Position numbers and translations under genes: made by a program | Notes under the pieces: model-generated | What the model was told of the DNA's origin: nothing | Databases searched by the model: none | The model's input: only the letters and a program-made list of their open reading frames with translations | In this document: positions 42,176-50,452 of the stretch, in pieces | Layout of the letters: each line of letters opens with the position of its first letter | Numbering within the stretch: the stretch's first letter is position 1 | NCBI GenBank assembly: GCA_947495125.1 | Contig: CANLXL010000002.1 | Coordinates: forward strand, 584,598-648,597 | DNA from: an uncultured Flaviramulus sp. | GTDB taxonomy: Bacteria > Bacteroidota > Bacteroidia > Flavobacteriales > Flavobacteriaceae | DNA length: 64,000 nucleotides | Reading direction: 5' to 3'

Positions 42176-45031
42176 ATGCCGAAAAACGAAAAACTAAAAT
42201 CTATTTTAATTATTGGTTCAGGACCTATTGTTATAGGACAAGCGTGTGAATTTGATTATTCAGGATCTCAGTCTTTAAGATCACTTAGTGAGGATGGAAT
42301 TGAAACGGTTCTAATCAATTCGAATCCAGCAACGATTATGACAGATCCTTCAATGGCGGATCATGTATATTTATTGCCGCTCACCACAAAGTCTATTATT
42401 AAAATTTTAAAAGATCACCCCCAAATTGATGCCGTACTTCCAACTATGGGAGGGCAAACCGCGTTGAATTTATGTATTGAGGCTGATGAAAAGGGGATTT
42501 GGGAAGATTTTGGTGTTGAATTGATAGGTGTGGATATTAATGCCATAAATATTACAGAAGACAGAGAGCAGTTTAGAGAATTGATGAATAAAATTGGTGT
42601 TGCTATGGCACCGCAGGCTACGGCGACTTCTTTCTTAAAAGGAAAGGAGATTGCTCAAGAGTTTGGTTTTCCACTCTGTATTCGTGCCTCTTATACTTTA
42701 GGAGGAGCTGGTGCTGCCATTGTTCATGAAGAGGAAGATTTTGATAAGCTATTGCGCAGAGGACTAGAGATTTCTCCAATACATGAGGTCATGATTGATA
42801 AAGCAATGATGGGCTGGAAAGAGTATGAATTGGAATTACTTCGCGATAAAAATGATAATGTTGTAATTATCTGTTCCATTGAAAATATGGATCCTATGGG
42901 TATTCATACGGGAGATTCAATCACTGTGGCTCCGGCAATGACTCTAAGTGACAGAACGTATCAAAAAATGCGCGATATGGCGATAAAAATGATGCGTAGT
43001 ATAGGTGATTTTGAAGGCGGTTGTAACGTGCAATTTGCTGTGAGTCCGGATGAAAAGGAAGAAATTATTGCCATCGAAATTAATCCCCGTGTTTCGCGTT
43101 CTTCGGCCTTAGCAAGTAAAGCAACAGGATATCCAATTGCTAAGATTGCAACAAAACTGGCTATTGGCTATACTTTAGACGAGTTGGATAATCAGATAAC
43201 AAAATCAACCTCCGCTTTGTTTGAGCCGACTTTAGATTATGTTATTGTAAAGATTCCGCGATGGAATTTTGATAAGTTTGAAGGTTCCGACAGAACTTTA
43301 GGATTACAAATGAAAGCTGTTGGAGAGGTTATGGGCATAGGACGTTCTTTCCAGGAAGCCTTACACAAAGCCACACAATCTTTAGAGATTAAAAGAAATG
43401 GCTTAGGAGCTGATGGTAAAGGGTATAAGGATTACAATCAAATCATTGACAAATTAACGAATGCCTCTTGGGATCGCGTGTTTGTTATTTATGATGCCAT
43501 TGCAATGGGAATTCCGTTAAGTCAGATCTATGATATCACAAAAATAGACATGTGGTATTTAAAGCAATATGAAGAACTATTTCAATTAGAGAAAGAAATA
43601 TCTACGTATACCATCGATACACTCGATAAAGATTTGTTGTTGGAAGCGAAGCAAAAAGGCTATGGAGATCGCCAGATTGCACATATGTTAGGATGTTTGG
43701 AAAGTCAGGTGTATAATAAGAGAGATGAATTTAACATTCAGCGTGTATTTAAATTAGTAGATACTTGTGCGGCCGAATTTAAGGCCCAAACACCATATTA
43801 CTATTCAACCTTCGAAAGTGATATGGAAACGGCTGATGGTAAGCGCTATGCAGATAATGAAAGTGTTGTAACCGATAAAAAGAAAATCGTTGTATTAGGT
43901 TCCGGGCCCAATAGAATAGGACAGGGAATAGAGTTCGATTACTGTTGTGTTCATGGTGTTTTGGCGGCTGCCGAGTGCGGTTACGAAACCATCATGATTA
44001 ACTGCAACCCAGAAACGGTTTCAACCGATTTTGATACAGCAGATAAACTTTACTTCGAACCTGTTTTTTGGGAACATATTTACGACATTATACGTCATGA
44101 AAACCCCGAAGGTGTTATTGTTCAGCTAGGTGGACAAACGGCGTTGAAGTTGGCTGAAAAATTAACTAAATATGGTGTCAAGATTATTGGAACGAGCTTT
44201 GAGTCTTTAGATTTAGCCGAAGATAGAGGCAGCTTTTCAAGATTGCTTCAAGAACATAATATTCCATATCCGGAATTTGGAGTGGCTGAAAACGCCGATG
44301 AAGCCCTAGTATTAGCTGATGAATTGGATTTCCCCATTTTGGTAAGACCTTCTTATGTTTTGGGAGGACAAGGGATGAAAATTGTAATTAATAAAGAAGA
44401 ATTGGTAGAGCATGTTGTGGACCTGTTACGTAAGATTCCAAACAATAAGCTATTATTAGACCATTACTTAGATGGCGCCATAGAGGCAGAAGCCGATGCT
44501 ATTTGTGATGCAGATGGTAATGTTTATATTATTGGAATTATGGAGCATATAGAGCCCTGTGGAGTGCATTCAGGCGATTCTAATGCGACCTTACCGGCGT
44601 TTAATTTGGGTGATCTGGTGATGCAACAAATTATAGACCACACAAATACCATAGCAAAAGCTTTAAATACGGTTGGACTGATTAACATTCAGTTTGCTAT
44701 TAAAGACGATATTGTGTATATCATTGAAGCCAATCCAAGAGCTTCTAGAACCGTACCTTTTATTGCGAAAGCCTACAAGGAACCTTATGTGAATTATGCT
44801 ACAAAGGTAATGTTGGGCGAGAAAAAAGTAACTGACTTTAATTTCGATCCTCAACTAGAAGGGTATGCCATTAAGCAACCCGTGTTCTCTTTTAATAAGT
44901 TCCCGAATGTTGATAAACGATTAGGGCCGGAAATGAAAAGTACGGGTGAAAGCATCTTATTTATAGATAGTTTAAAAGACGATGCCTTTTACGATCTATA
45001 TTCCAGACGTAAAATGTATCTAAGTAAATAG
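42176..45031 (+). CDS. carB: carbamoyl-phosphate synthase large subunit, without MGS-like domain
   Basis: This 951-residue protein has two tandem ATP-grasp synthetase units: the first opens with IGSGPIVIGQACEFDYSGSQ, the second with VVLGSGPNRIGQGIEFDYCC. An oligomerisation domain lies between. The E. coli enzyme has about 1073 residues; this one stops after the second ATP-grasp (FIDSLKDDAFYDLYSRRKM). The C-terminal methylglyoxal-synthase-like domain that binds UMP and ornithine is therefore missing. It still makes carbamoyl phosphate for pyrimidine and arginine synthesis together with CarA, which is elsewhere. The short form is common in Flavobacteriaceae. A TATTTTTG -7 element lies at 42133-42140. 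Confidence 0.95.
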   Translation: MPKNEKLKSILIIGSGPIVIGQACEFDYSGSQSLRSLSEDGIETVLINSNPATIMTDPSMADHVYLLPLTTKSIIKILKDHPQIDAVLPTMGGQTALNLCIEADEKGIWEDFGVELIGVDINAINITEDREQFRELMNKIGVAMAPQATATSFLKGKEIAQEFGFPLCIRASYTLGGAGAAIVHEEEDFDKLLRRGLEISPIHEVMIDKAMMGWKEYELELLRDKNDNVVIICSIENMDPMGIHTGDSITVAPAMTLSDRTYQKMRDMAIKMMRSIGDFEGGCNVQFAVSPDEKEEIIAIEINPRVSRSSALASKATGYPIAKIATKLAIGYTLDELDNQITKSTSALFEPTLDYVIVKIPRWNFDKFEGSDRTLGLQMKAVGEVMGIGRSFQEALHKATQSLEIKRNGLGADGKGYKDYNQIIDKLTNASWDRVFVIYDAIAMGIPLSQIYDITKIDMWYLKQYEELFQLEKEISTYTIDTLDKDLLLEAKQKGYGDRQIAHMLGCLESQVYNKRDEFNIQRVFKLVDTCAAEFKAQTPYYYSTFESDMETADGKRYADNESVVTDKKKIVVLGSGPNRIGQGIEFDYCCVHGVLAAAECGYETIMINCNPETVSTDFDTADKLYFEPVFWEHIYDIIRHENPEGVIVQLGGQTALKLAEKLTKYGVKIIGTSFESLDLAEDRGSFSRLLQEHNIPYPEFGVAENADEALVLADELDFPILVRPSYVLGGQGMKIVINKEELVEHVVDLLRKIPNNKLLLDHYLDGAIEAEADAICDADGNVYIIGIMEHIEPCGVHSGDSNATLPAFNLGDLVMQQIIDHTNTIAKALNTVGLINIQFAIKDDIVYIIEANPRASRTVPFIAKAYKEPYVNYATKVMLGEKKVTDFNFDPQLEGYAIKQPVFSFNKFPNVDKRLGPEMKSTGESILFIDSLKDDAFYDLYSRRKMYLSK

Positions 45032-45034
45032 AAA

Positions 45035-45067
45035 ATAAAAAAGCCGCTTTTAAGCGGCTTTTTTATT
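45035..45067 (+). terminator. intrinsic terminator of carB
   Basis: An 8-bp stem, AAGCCGCT with AGCGGCTT, extended by A-T pairs, has a TTTA loop and a following T-run. Confidence 0.92.
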
Positions 45068-45186
45068 GAAATATTTTTTTTGGACTTACTATATTGGACT
45101 GGACATTATGTTTCGAGATTTAGAGTTACATAATATAACTTTGAATCATGAAAAAACAGTGCAGAAACTATAGTTCGTCCCCTTAA

Positions 45187-45360
45187 GAAAAGGTGGTAGA
45201 ATTAAGTTATGCCCGAGGCAACAAAACAGGCATGTGAAGAATTAGACACTCCATATTCAGTATTACACCGTTGACGAAAAGAATCATAAGATTATGGAAA
45301 GAATAGTTTTCTAGGTCGGGGAAGTCAAAATTGACAGATGAACAAAAACAGCTCGGATTC
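45187..45360 (+). pseudogene. IS3-family transposase OrfA remnant
   Basis: Three reading frames, read in order, reconstruct an OrfA stretch: EKVVELSYARGN, then KQACEELDTPYSVLHR, a stop where W would be, RKES, a stop, DYGKNSFLGRG, a shift, then KSKLTDEQKQL. These match the helix-turn-helix region of IS3-type OrfA (VVELSYARGNKK... SVLHRWRKE... NSFPGRGKPKLTDEQKQI). The N-terminus, the rest of OrfA, OrfB and inverted repeats are missing. One inserted base, two stops and a shift make it clearly dead. It joins the recombinase remnant at about 45360. Confidence 0.7.
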
Positions 45361-45575
45361 TCTACTTTTAACTGGTTCTTAATTTGGGAGGAGGTCACAC
45401 TATTTCCATTCAGCCTTCCAGAAACTGAATTCCATTTGGAAGGATCAACTTTACGCTTTATGCTAATTTCACAACGTTTACCATTAACAGTAATTCTAAG
45501 ATATATGGAAGTTTTTCCGTCTTTACCACGGCTATCTCCTTTCGGAAAAAACAAAATTGAAAATCTATCGTCCAT
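45360..45575 (-). pseudogene. tyrosine recombinase N-terminal remnant (Arm DNA-binding domain)
   Basis: From ATG at 45575 the minus strand encodes about 72 residues of the Bacteroidota phage-integrase arm domain: MDDRFSILFFPKG, KTSIYLRITVNGKRCEISI, DPSKWNS and GRLNG. After KNQLKVE, about residue 72, similarity stops at the junction with the IS remnant (position about 45360). A further 51 codons to 45207 are noise. The core-binding and catalytic domains are missing. In this family integrases serve conjugative transposons and integrative elements, many of which insert at tRNA genes, and a tRNA-Lys gene lies 340 bases away. Confidence 0.75.
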
Positions 45576-45659
45576 AATTGGGTATATTTATGTTATTAAG
45601 TTACAATTTTATTACTTAAGTTTAAATTATAAAACATTAAAAGTCAACATTTTAACCCC

Positions 45660-45702
45660 TAATCGGTGCGTGTTTTTATTTTTAAAAAACACGCACCGAT
45701 TA
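45660..45702. repeat. 18-bp perfect inverted repeat upstream of the recombinase remnant
   Basis: The arms 45660-45677 and 45685-45702 (TAATCGGTGCGTGTTTTT and its complement) are exact, with a 7-nt loop. The GC-rich core GGTGCGTG and a nearby CGCACC at 45704-45709 suggest a protein-binding site rather than a plain terminator. It lies between the remnant and the tRNA-Lys gene, where a recombinase arm-type site would be expected. Confidence 0.55.
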
Positions 45703-45753
45703 ACGCACCTATTTGATGCTAATTTTTGATATCAATTGGTATTAAGTAAAACG

Positions 45754-45788
45754 AAAAAGTCCATAAACATGACGTTTATGGACTTTTT
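45754..45788. terminator. 15-bp perfect hairpin with T-tracts on both strands
   Basis: AAAAAGTCCATAAAC pairs with GTTTATGGACTTTTT around a 5-nt loop. It resembles a terminator of a tRNA transcription unit on the minus strand and lies just beyond the partial tRNA repeat at 45811. Confidence 0.75.
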
Positions 45789-45810
45789 GAATAGTCTTGA
45801 AGTGATTCCG

Positions 45811-45828
45811 GTGACCGGGCTGGGGCTC
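45811..45828. repeat. 18-bp direct repeat of the tRNA-Lys 3' end
   Basis: GTGACCGGGCTGGGGCTC is identical to 45916-45933 (acceptor and T-arm end of tRNA-Lys), 105 bases away. Past the match the sequences diverge. Direct repeats of a tRNA 3' end are the usual footprint (att site) of integrative elements; the nearby recombinase remnant supports this. A truncated second tRNA copy is the alternative. Confidence 0.6.
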
Positions 45829-45877
45829 CCTTCGACTACACTCAGGATAAACTCCTCGCCCTGTTTTAGTCTATAAT

Positions 45878-45908
45878 AAAAAAACCTTCCATTTGCATGA
45901 AAGGTTTT
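45878..45908 (-). terminator. terminator of tRNA-Lys
   Basis: An 8-bp stem, AAAACCTT with AAGGTTTT around a 12-nt loop, is followed on the minus strand by seven Ts in total, 8 bases after the tRNA end. Confidence 0.75.
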
Positions 45909-45916
45909 AATTTTAG

Positions 45917-45989
45917 TGACCGGGCTGGGGCTCGAACCCAGGACCCTCTCCTTAAAAGGGAGATGCTCTACCAACTGAGCTACCAGGTC
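45917..45989 (-). tRNA. tRNA-Lys (anticodon UUU)
   Basis: A 73-base cloverleaf: D-arm GCTC/GAGC, anticodon stem TCTCC/GGAGA with loop CTTTTAA (anticodon TTT), T-arm CTGGG/CCCAG with TTCGAGC. The acceptor GACCTGG / CCCGGTC pairs at six of seven positions, and position 5-68 is T-C. The usual base at 68 would be A, so the 3' end carries a mismatch, possibly delivered by integration at this site. CCA is not encoded. Function is likely retained. Confidence 0.92.
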
Positions 45990-46132
45990 ATTATGTCAAT
46001 AACTAACGTATTACCGTTAGCGGGTGCAAATATAAAATGTTTAATTAATAAAACAATGCTTTTTTTAAAGAATTTTTTGTTTTTTTGCTGCACTAATAGG
46101 TATGTTTTTAATAATCAATTTATAGGGATAAA

Positions 46133-46654
46133 ATGATAATAGTTTTAATTGGATATATGGCTTCAGGAAAGTCTACTTTGGGACGGATTTTGGCTAAAAA
46201 ACTGGATTACGATTTTATCGATTTGGACGATTATATAGAATACAGAGAAAAGACATCCATAAGTGCTATTTTTAAAACAAAAGGCGAAATATATTTCAGA
46301 AAGAAAGAAACACAGTATTTAAATGATCTTTTAAATACTAAAACAAAACTCATACTGTCTCTTGGTGGAGGTACACCGTGTTATAGTGGTAATATGGAAA
46401 CCATTTTAAATGCAAATGATGCCGTTAGTATTTATTTAAAGGCCTCCATACCAACATTAGTGAACAGGTTAAAAAATGAAAGGCGTAAACGTCCCTTAAT
46501 AGCGCATATAAAAACCGATGAGGTATTGGCTGAATTTATTGGAAAACATCTGTTTGAACGCTCGCAGTACTATAATCAGGCAGAAACAATGGTAACAACA
46601 GATCATAAAACTGAAAATGAGATCATTGAAGATTTGGTTTTGAAACTATTCTAA
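46133..46654 (+). CDS. aroK: shikimate kinase
   Basis: This 173-residue P-loop kinase has Walker A GYMASGKST (residues 7-15), the shikimate-binding D-L-D-D of FIDLDDYIE, GGGTPC (LSLGGGTPCYSG) and the lid arginine region LKNERRKRPLI. It phosphorylates shikimate at O3 with ATP in aromatic amino acid synthesis. Length and motifs are typical. Its 3' end overlaps the convergent phosphoribosyltransferase gene by 9 bases. No terminator is seen between the two. Confidence 0.93.
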   Translation: MIIVLIGYMASGKSTLGRILAKKLDYDFIDLDDYIEYREKTSISAIFKTKGEIYFRKKETQYLNDLLNTKTKLILSLGGGTPCYSGNMETILNANDAVSIYLKASIPTLVNRLKNERRKRPLIAHIKTDEVLAEFIGKHLFERSQYYNQAETMVTTDHKTENEIIEDLVLKLF

Positions 46655-47149
46655 AACAGCTTCGAAATGCTTACCTTCTAAAACAACGTTCACGTGTTCG
46701 TGCAGAGATGTCGATAACGAAATACCTTTAAAATCTGCTTTTACAGGGTATTTTTTATGGTTTCTGTTGACTAGCACTGCGGTTTTGAATTGCTTTAACG
46801 GCACGTCTAAAAAATGCTTCACACCATAAATTAAAGTAGTACCCGAATTTAAAACGTCATCAACTAGAATTAATGATTTGTCCTGATAATCCTCTGATGA
46901 AATGGAAGTTTTAATTAGCGATGCGGGGTTCTTTTTATCAATACTCACTTTACAAAGAATCGGAGTAATCTCAGATATTTTTTGAAGCGCGATTTTAAGT
47001 TTTTTAGCTAGCACATAACCATTGCTATCTATCCCGGCCAAAATAACTTCTTTTTCATTGACATTACTCTCATAAATCTGAAAAGCAATACGTCGTATTT
47101 TATGTTGGATTTCTTGATGTGTTAGTATGACATTATTCTTAACCGTCAT
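46646..47149 (-). CDS. phosphoribosyltransferase family protein (PyrR-like)
   Basis: This 167-residue protein is read from ATG at 47149 (MTVKNNVILTHQEI); a second possible start three codons earlier is less likely. The PRPP-binding loop is in ILVDDVLNSGTTLIYG. IDSNGYVLAKKL and LVNRNHKKYPVKADFKG resemble PyrR and the hypoxanthine-type enzymes. PyrR can attenuate pyr genes and has uracil PRTase activity. This one is isolated from pyr genes, so it may act as a nucleobase PRTase only. It is followed (upstream in the genome sense) by the S4 protein gene at a 22-base gap after that gene's stop. Confidence 0.8.
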   Translation of the reverse strand: MTVKNNVILTHQEIQHKIRRIAFQIYESNVNEKEVILAGIDSNGYVLAKKLKIALQKISEITPILCKVSIDKKNPASLIKTSISSEDYQDKSLILVDDVLNSGTTLIYGVKHFLDVPLKQFKTAVLVNRNHKKYPVKADFKGISLSTSLHEHVNVVLEGKHFEAVLE

Positions 47150-47180
47150 GATGCGCAAGGGTTTAAATTAAAATATAAAA

Positions 47181-47552
47181 TTACTCATTTTCATCGGTAA
47201 AATCGTCAATAGCTCTTCTATCTTTTTTGGTAGGGCGTCCAACGCCCTTTTTTCTATAATAATCTTTCGAGTATTTTAAAAGTTCCTGCGCCTCAAATTG
47301 TGTTTTCGGCGTGGTGTCGGTTCGGTAAATATCAACCAATTTGGCGCCAAGCCTGCTATCTGGAATATCATTTACAGTCAATTTATAGTTAATTTGGTTC
47401 TTGCGTAGCTCAATAATATCTTGCGCATAAACTTCTCTACTGGGCTTTACCAAATCTCCATTCACACGTACCTGACCTTTTTTACACGCCGTTGTAGCCA
47501 AAGTTCTCGTTTTATAATACCTAACACACCATAAATACTTATCTACCCGCAT
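47181..47552 (-). CDS. S4-domain RNA-binding protein (Hsp15-like)
   Basis: This 123-residue protein is nearly all S4 domain: MRVDKYLWCVRYYKTRTLA at the start and GQVRVNGDLVKPSREV with the usual loop. The basic C-terminal tail contains RKKGVGRPTKKDRRAIDDF. Hsp15 binds stalled 50S subunits carrying a nascent chain and helps recycle them. Similarity to Hsp15 covers the whole S4 domain but the stress link is untested here. It is the first gene of a pair with the PRTase gene. Confidence 0.85.
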   Translation of the reverse strand: MRVDKYLWCVRYYKTRTLATTACKKGQVRVNGDLVKPSREVYAQDIIELRKNQINYKLTVNDIPDSRLGAKLVDIYRTDTTPKTQFEAQELLKYSKDYYRKKGVGRPTKKDRRAIDDFTDENE

Positions 47553-47725
47553 ACAATTAATCTAAAAACTACGTTAATGTTCTTGTGCAAGATTATATTA
47601 ATATCGTATCTTGCGCCTCAAAAATAAGCAATATTGAAACATTCATAGCTGAAAATTTTATCATGTATTAAAATGTCGATATGAATGTTAAATCTTGCAG
47701 CTTAAGGACAACAAAATTGTAACAG

Positions 47726-48679
47726 ATGAAAATAGAAAAAGTAGCTTTATTTATTTTATGTTTAACACTCGGATTTGTATCCTGTAATAAGGATGACGAT
47801 GGTGATGATTTTACAGAAGTTGAACTTAGAGATAGAGCGGAACAACAAATCGTTGATAATGATTCTATTGTTGGTTATTTAGAAACACATTATTATAACT
47901 CAGAAGATTTTGAAGGGAATGCTAATCCCAGTATCGCCGATCTTGTGATTACAGAGCTTGCTGATGGAGAAACAGTTCCGCCAACAGGACATACCTTACT
48001 TAAAGATGCTGTTGGAGAATCTAAAAAGATAACTTTTGCGGATACCGCTTATGAATTCTATGTTCTTGATTTAAATCCGGCAGCGGCAGGAGATTCTCCA
48101 ACGTTTGCCGATGAAATTAGAGTAAGATATGAGGGCTTTGAATTGGATAATGAGGTATTTGATAGTGCGGTAACTCCGGTTGATTTTGACTTAATACAAT
48201 TAGTACCTGGATGGCGAAAAGTACTACCGAGTTTTAAAACAGCTATAGGTGATCCGGTTATTGAAGACGATGGTTCGGTGAGTTATACAAACCATGGGGT
48301 AGGTGTTATGTTCTTACCATCAGGATTAGGGTATTTTTCTACTGGTGCCGGAGGAATTCCTGCGTATTCACCACTTGTTTTTAAGTTTGATTTATTACAA
48401 ATGAAGCAGAACGACCATGACAACGATGGGATCCCTTCTTATATGGAAGATATAAATGGCGATGGTGAATTTACTGTGGCCGACCCGGAGGATGACACGG
48501 TAACTCATGATGACACCGATGGGGACAGTATTCCTAATTACTTTGATCCCGATGATGATGGTGATGGCGTATTAACCATTAATGAAGATATTGATGGCGA
48601 TGGAGATCCTACAAATGATATTGGAGCAAACGGTATCCCCAAATATTTAGACGATACCGAAACAGAGTCTAAAGCATAA
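47726..48679 (+). CDS. FKBP-type peptidyl-prolyl isomerase lipoprotein with acidic Ca-binding tail
   Basis: This 317-residue lipoprotein (signal ending GFVSCNKDD) has an FKBP domain at about residues 120-230 (IRVRYEGFELDNEVFDSA, QLVPGWRKVLPSFK, GVMFLPSGLGY). A tail from about residue 235 is rich in Asp and Gly (DNDGIPSYMEDINGDGEF, DTDGDSIPNYFDPDDDGDG, DIDGDGDP), a thrombospondin type 3-like calcium repeat. It is predicted to act on proteins in the envelope, with calcium stabilising the tail. The FKBP-plus-Ca-tail layout recurs in Bacteroidota lipoproteins. A 16-bp hairpin terminator follows the stop. Confidence 0.88.
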   Translation: MKIEKVALFILCLTLGFVSCNKDDDGDDFTEVELRDRAEQQIVDNDSIVGYLETHYYNSEDFEGNANPSIADLVITELADGETVPPTGHTLLKDAVGESKKITFADTAYEFYVLDLNPAAAGDSPTFADEIRVRYEGFELDNEVFDSAVTPVDFDLIQLVPGWRKVLPSFKTAIGDPVIEDDGSVSYTNHGVGVMFLPSGLGYFSTGAGGIPAYSPLVFKFDLLQMKQNDHDNDGIPSYMEDINGDGEFTVADPEDDTVTHDDTDGDSIPNYFDPDDDGDGVLTINEDIDGDGDPTNDIGANGIPKYLDDTETESKA

Positions 48680-48714
48680 ACAAAAAAACCTCGCCAATGG
48701 CGAGGTTTTTTTGT
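48680..48714. terminator. bidirectional terminator, 16-bp perfect stem
   Basis: ACAAAAAAACCTCGCC pairs with GGCGAGGTTTTTTTGT around AAT. It separates the FKBP gene from the convergent outer-membrane protein gene. Confidence 0.92.
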
Positions 48715-48726
48715 TTATATGTTATT

Positions 48727-49338
48727 TTATAAAATAAAAGATAAACTCAAAATTAACTGATCAGGACGCGTATCTAAGCGACTCGTATCAATGTTATTAT
48801 TATTTAAAAAGGAGGCTTCGTTATTACTAAAACCTCTTTCGTATCTCACATCGACCCCAATCTTATTTAAGTTAAGCCCGATCCCAAAATTGAGCCCGAC
48901 AGATAAATCATTTTCGATATCATTAATAGAAATACCTTCAAATTCAGAATCTAAAATATATTGAAACGAAGGACCGGCGAAAACACTAATAGGACCTAAA
49001 ACTTTGATACCTACAAGGATAGGCGCGTCGACTTTTTGCATTTTAAAACTGTTACTTGTGTAGTCGCTTTTTGTACTCGTATATACCAACTCAGGTTTTA
49101 AATAAAGCTCATTCCCGAACTTACCAAAAAAACCAAGGTGAAATCCAATATTTCTATCAGGATGCTCGGCGTTGTTGCTTACAGATTCAAAGTAATTACC
49201 ATTAGCGTTATAGTTTAAACCTGCTTTAAAACCAAACCCTGTCGCTGTTTGAGCATAGGTAGCCGCAGATATTAGCACGGCCAATAGTGTTAATAAAGTA
49301 CTTTTTTTGAATTTGTGAAATTTTTTCGAAATGTTCAT
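48727..49338 (-). CDS. outer-membrane beta-barrel (porin family) protein
   Basis: This 203-residue protein has a signal peptide (cleavage near ATYA/Q, residue 29). Alternating hydrophobic strands end in a typical beta-barrel terminus (PDQLILSLSFIL, with an aliphatic last residue). The sequence (GFGFKAGLNYNANG, FGKFGNELYLKPELVYTSTK, VDAPILVGIKVLGPISVFAGPS) fits the OMP_b-brl family. It is probably an eight-stranded outer-membrane protein. No particular function can be given. Confidence 0.85.
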   Translation of the reverse strand: MNISKKFHKFKKSTLLTLLAVLISAATYAQTATGFGFKAGLNYNANGNYFESVSNNAEHPDRNIGFHLGFFGKFGNELYLKPELVYTSTKSDYTSNSFKMQKVDAPILVGIKVLGPISVFAGPSFQYILDSEFEGISINDIENDLSVGLNFGIGLNLNKIGVDVRYERGFSNNEASFLNNNNIDTSRLDTRPDQLILSLSFIL

Positions 49339-49425
49339 AATTGTTCGTTTTTAAGATTTGATGTATACTAATCAAAAACGTTGCCAAAAGAAAATTATTT
49401 TCTCTGAGAAACATTTTAAAAGAAA

Positions 49426-49456
49426 AGCGTCCTTTTAAATAAATCAAAAGGACGCT
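49426..49456 (-). terminator. terminator of the transketolase operon
   Basis: An 11-bp stem, AGCGTCCTTTT with AAAAGGACGCT, has a 9-nt loop; on the minus strand it is followed by TTTCTTTT. Confidence 0.8.
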
Positions 49457-49480
49457 GCATTATAAAGAGGTTATTAAGCG

Positions 49481-50434
49481 TTATTTTCGCTTAATAACGG
49501 CTTGAGCTTTTTCAACAATAGTAGCACTGTTAAGGCCATATTTTTCCATAAGTTGGGCCGGAGTTCCCGACTCACCAAAAGTATCATTTGTCGCTACAAA
49601 TTCTTGTGGTGTTGGCTTGTGTAATGCTAATACCCTTGACACACTTTCTCCTAAACCTCCAAGGTAGTTGTGCTCTTCGGCAGTAACAATGCACCCGGTT
49701 TTAGACACAGAATCTAATATCGCTTTATCATCTAAAGGTTTAATAGTATGGATATTTATAACTTCTGCAGAAATACCTTTTTCATGTAATGCTTTTGACG
49801 CTTCTAAAGCCTCCCAAACTAAATGTCCGGTAGCAACAATAGTCACATCATTACCCTCAGTAAGTTTAATGGCTTTACCGATTTCAAATTTTTGATCTTC
49901 CGGTGTGAAAATTGGCACTGCAGGTCTTCCAAAGCGAAGATAAACAGGACCTTCATATTCTGCAATAGCGATGGTCGCTGCCTTTGTTTGATTATAATCA
50001 CAGGTATTAATAACCGTCATTCCGGGAAGCATTTTCATCAACCCAATATCTTCAAGAATTTGATGCGTCGCACCATCTTCACCTAAAGTTAAACCAGCAT
50101 GTGATGCACATATTTTAACATTCTTACCGGAGTAAGCTATAGATTGACGAATTTGATCGTAAACCCGACCTGTAGAGAAATTGGCAAAAGTTCCGGTAAA
50201 AGGAATCTTTCCTCCAATCGTCATCCCGGCTGCAATACCCATCATATTGGCTTCAGCAATCCCGATTTGAAAGAAACGTTCCGGGTTTTCGTCTATAAAT
50301 TGATTCATTTTTAAAGACCCAATTAAATCCGCACAAAGTGCTACAACATTGGGATTGGTTCTGCCAAGTTCAGCTAAACCAGCACCAAAACCACTTCTTG
50401 TATCTTTCTTTTCTGTATATGTATATGTTTTCAT
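49481..50434 (-). CDS. transketolase, C-terminal subunit
   Basis: This 317-residue protein carries the pyrimidine-binding and C-terminal transketolase domains. They include [21 protein letters not shown] (with the glutamate that activates thiamine), [15 protein letters not shown] and a C-terminal Rossmann-like part ending [20 protein letters not shown]. It pairs with the N-terminal subunit 18 bases upstream to make one active site at the interface. Split transketolase is common in Bacteroidota and archaea. It acts in the pentose phosphate pathway. Confidence 0.9.
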   Translation of the reverse strand: MKTYTYTEKKDTRSGFGAGLAELGRTNPNVVALCADLIGSLKMNQFIDENPERFFQIGIAEANMMGIAAGMTIGGKIPFTGTFANFSTGRVYDQIRQSIAYSGKNVKICASHAGLTLGEDGATHQILEDIGLMKMLPGMTVINTCDYNQTKAATIAIAEYEGPVYLRFGRPAVPIFTPEDQKFEIGKAIKLTEGNDVTIVATGHLVWEALEASKALHEKGISAEVINIHTIKPLDDKAILDSVSKTGCIVTAEEHNYLGGLGESVSRVLALHKPTPQEFVATNDTFGESGTPAQLMEKYGLNSATIVEKAQAVIKRK

Positions 50435-50452
50435 CTTTCTTTTAATTGGGAA

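Noticed and set aside
45331..45729. A gene on the plus strand beginning with MTDEQKQLGF
   Set aside because: The start is part of the dead OrfA (LTDEQKQL), and the rest is the antisense of the recombinase remnant and AT-rich spacer.
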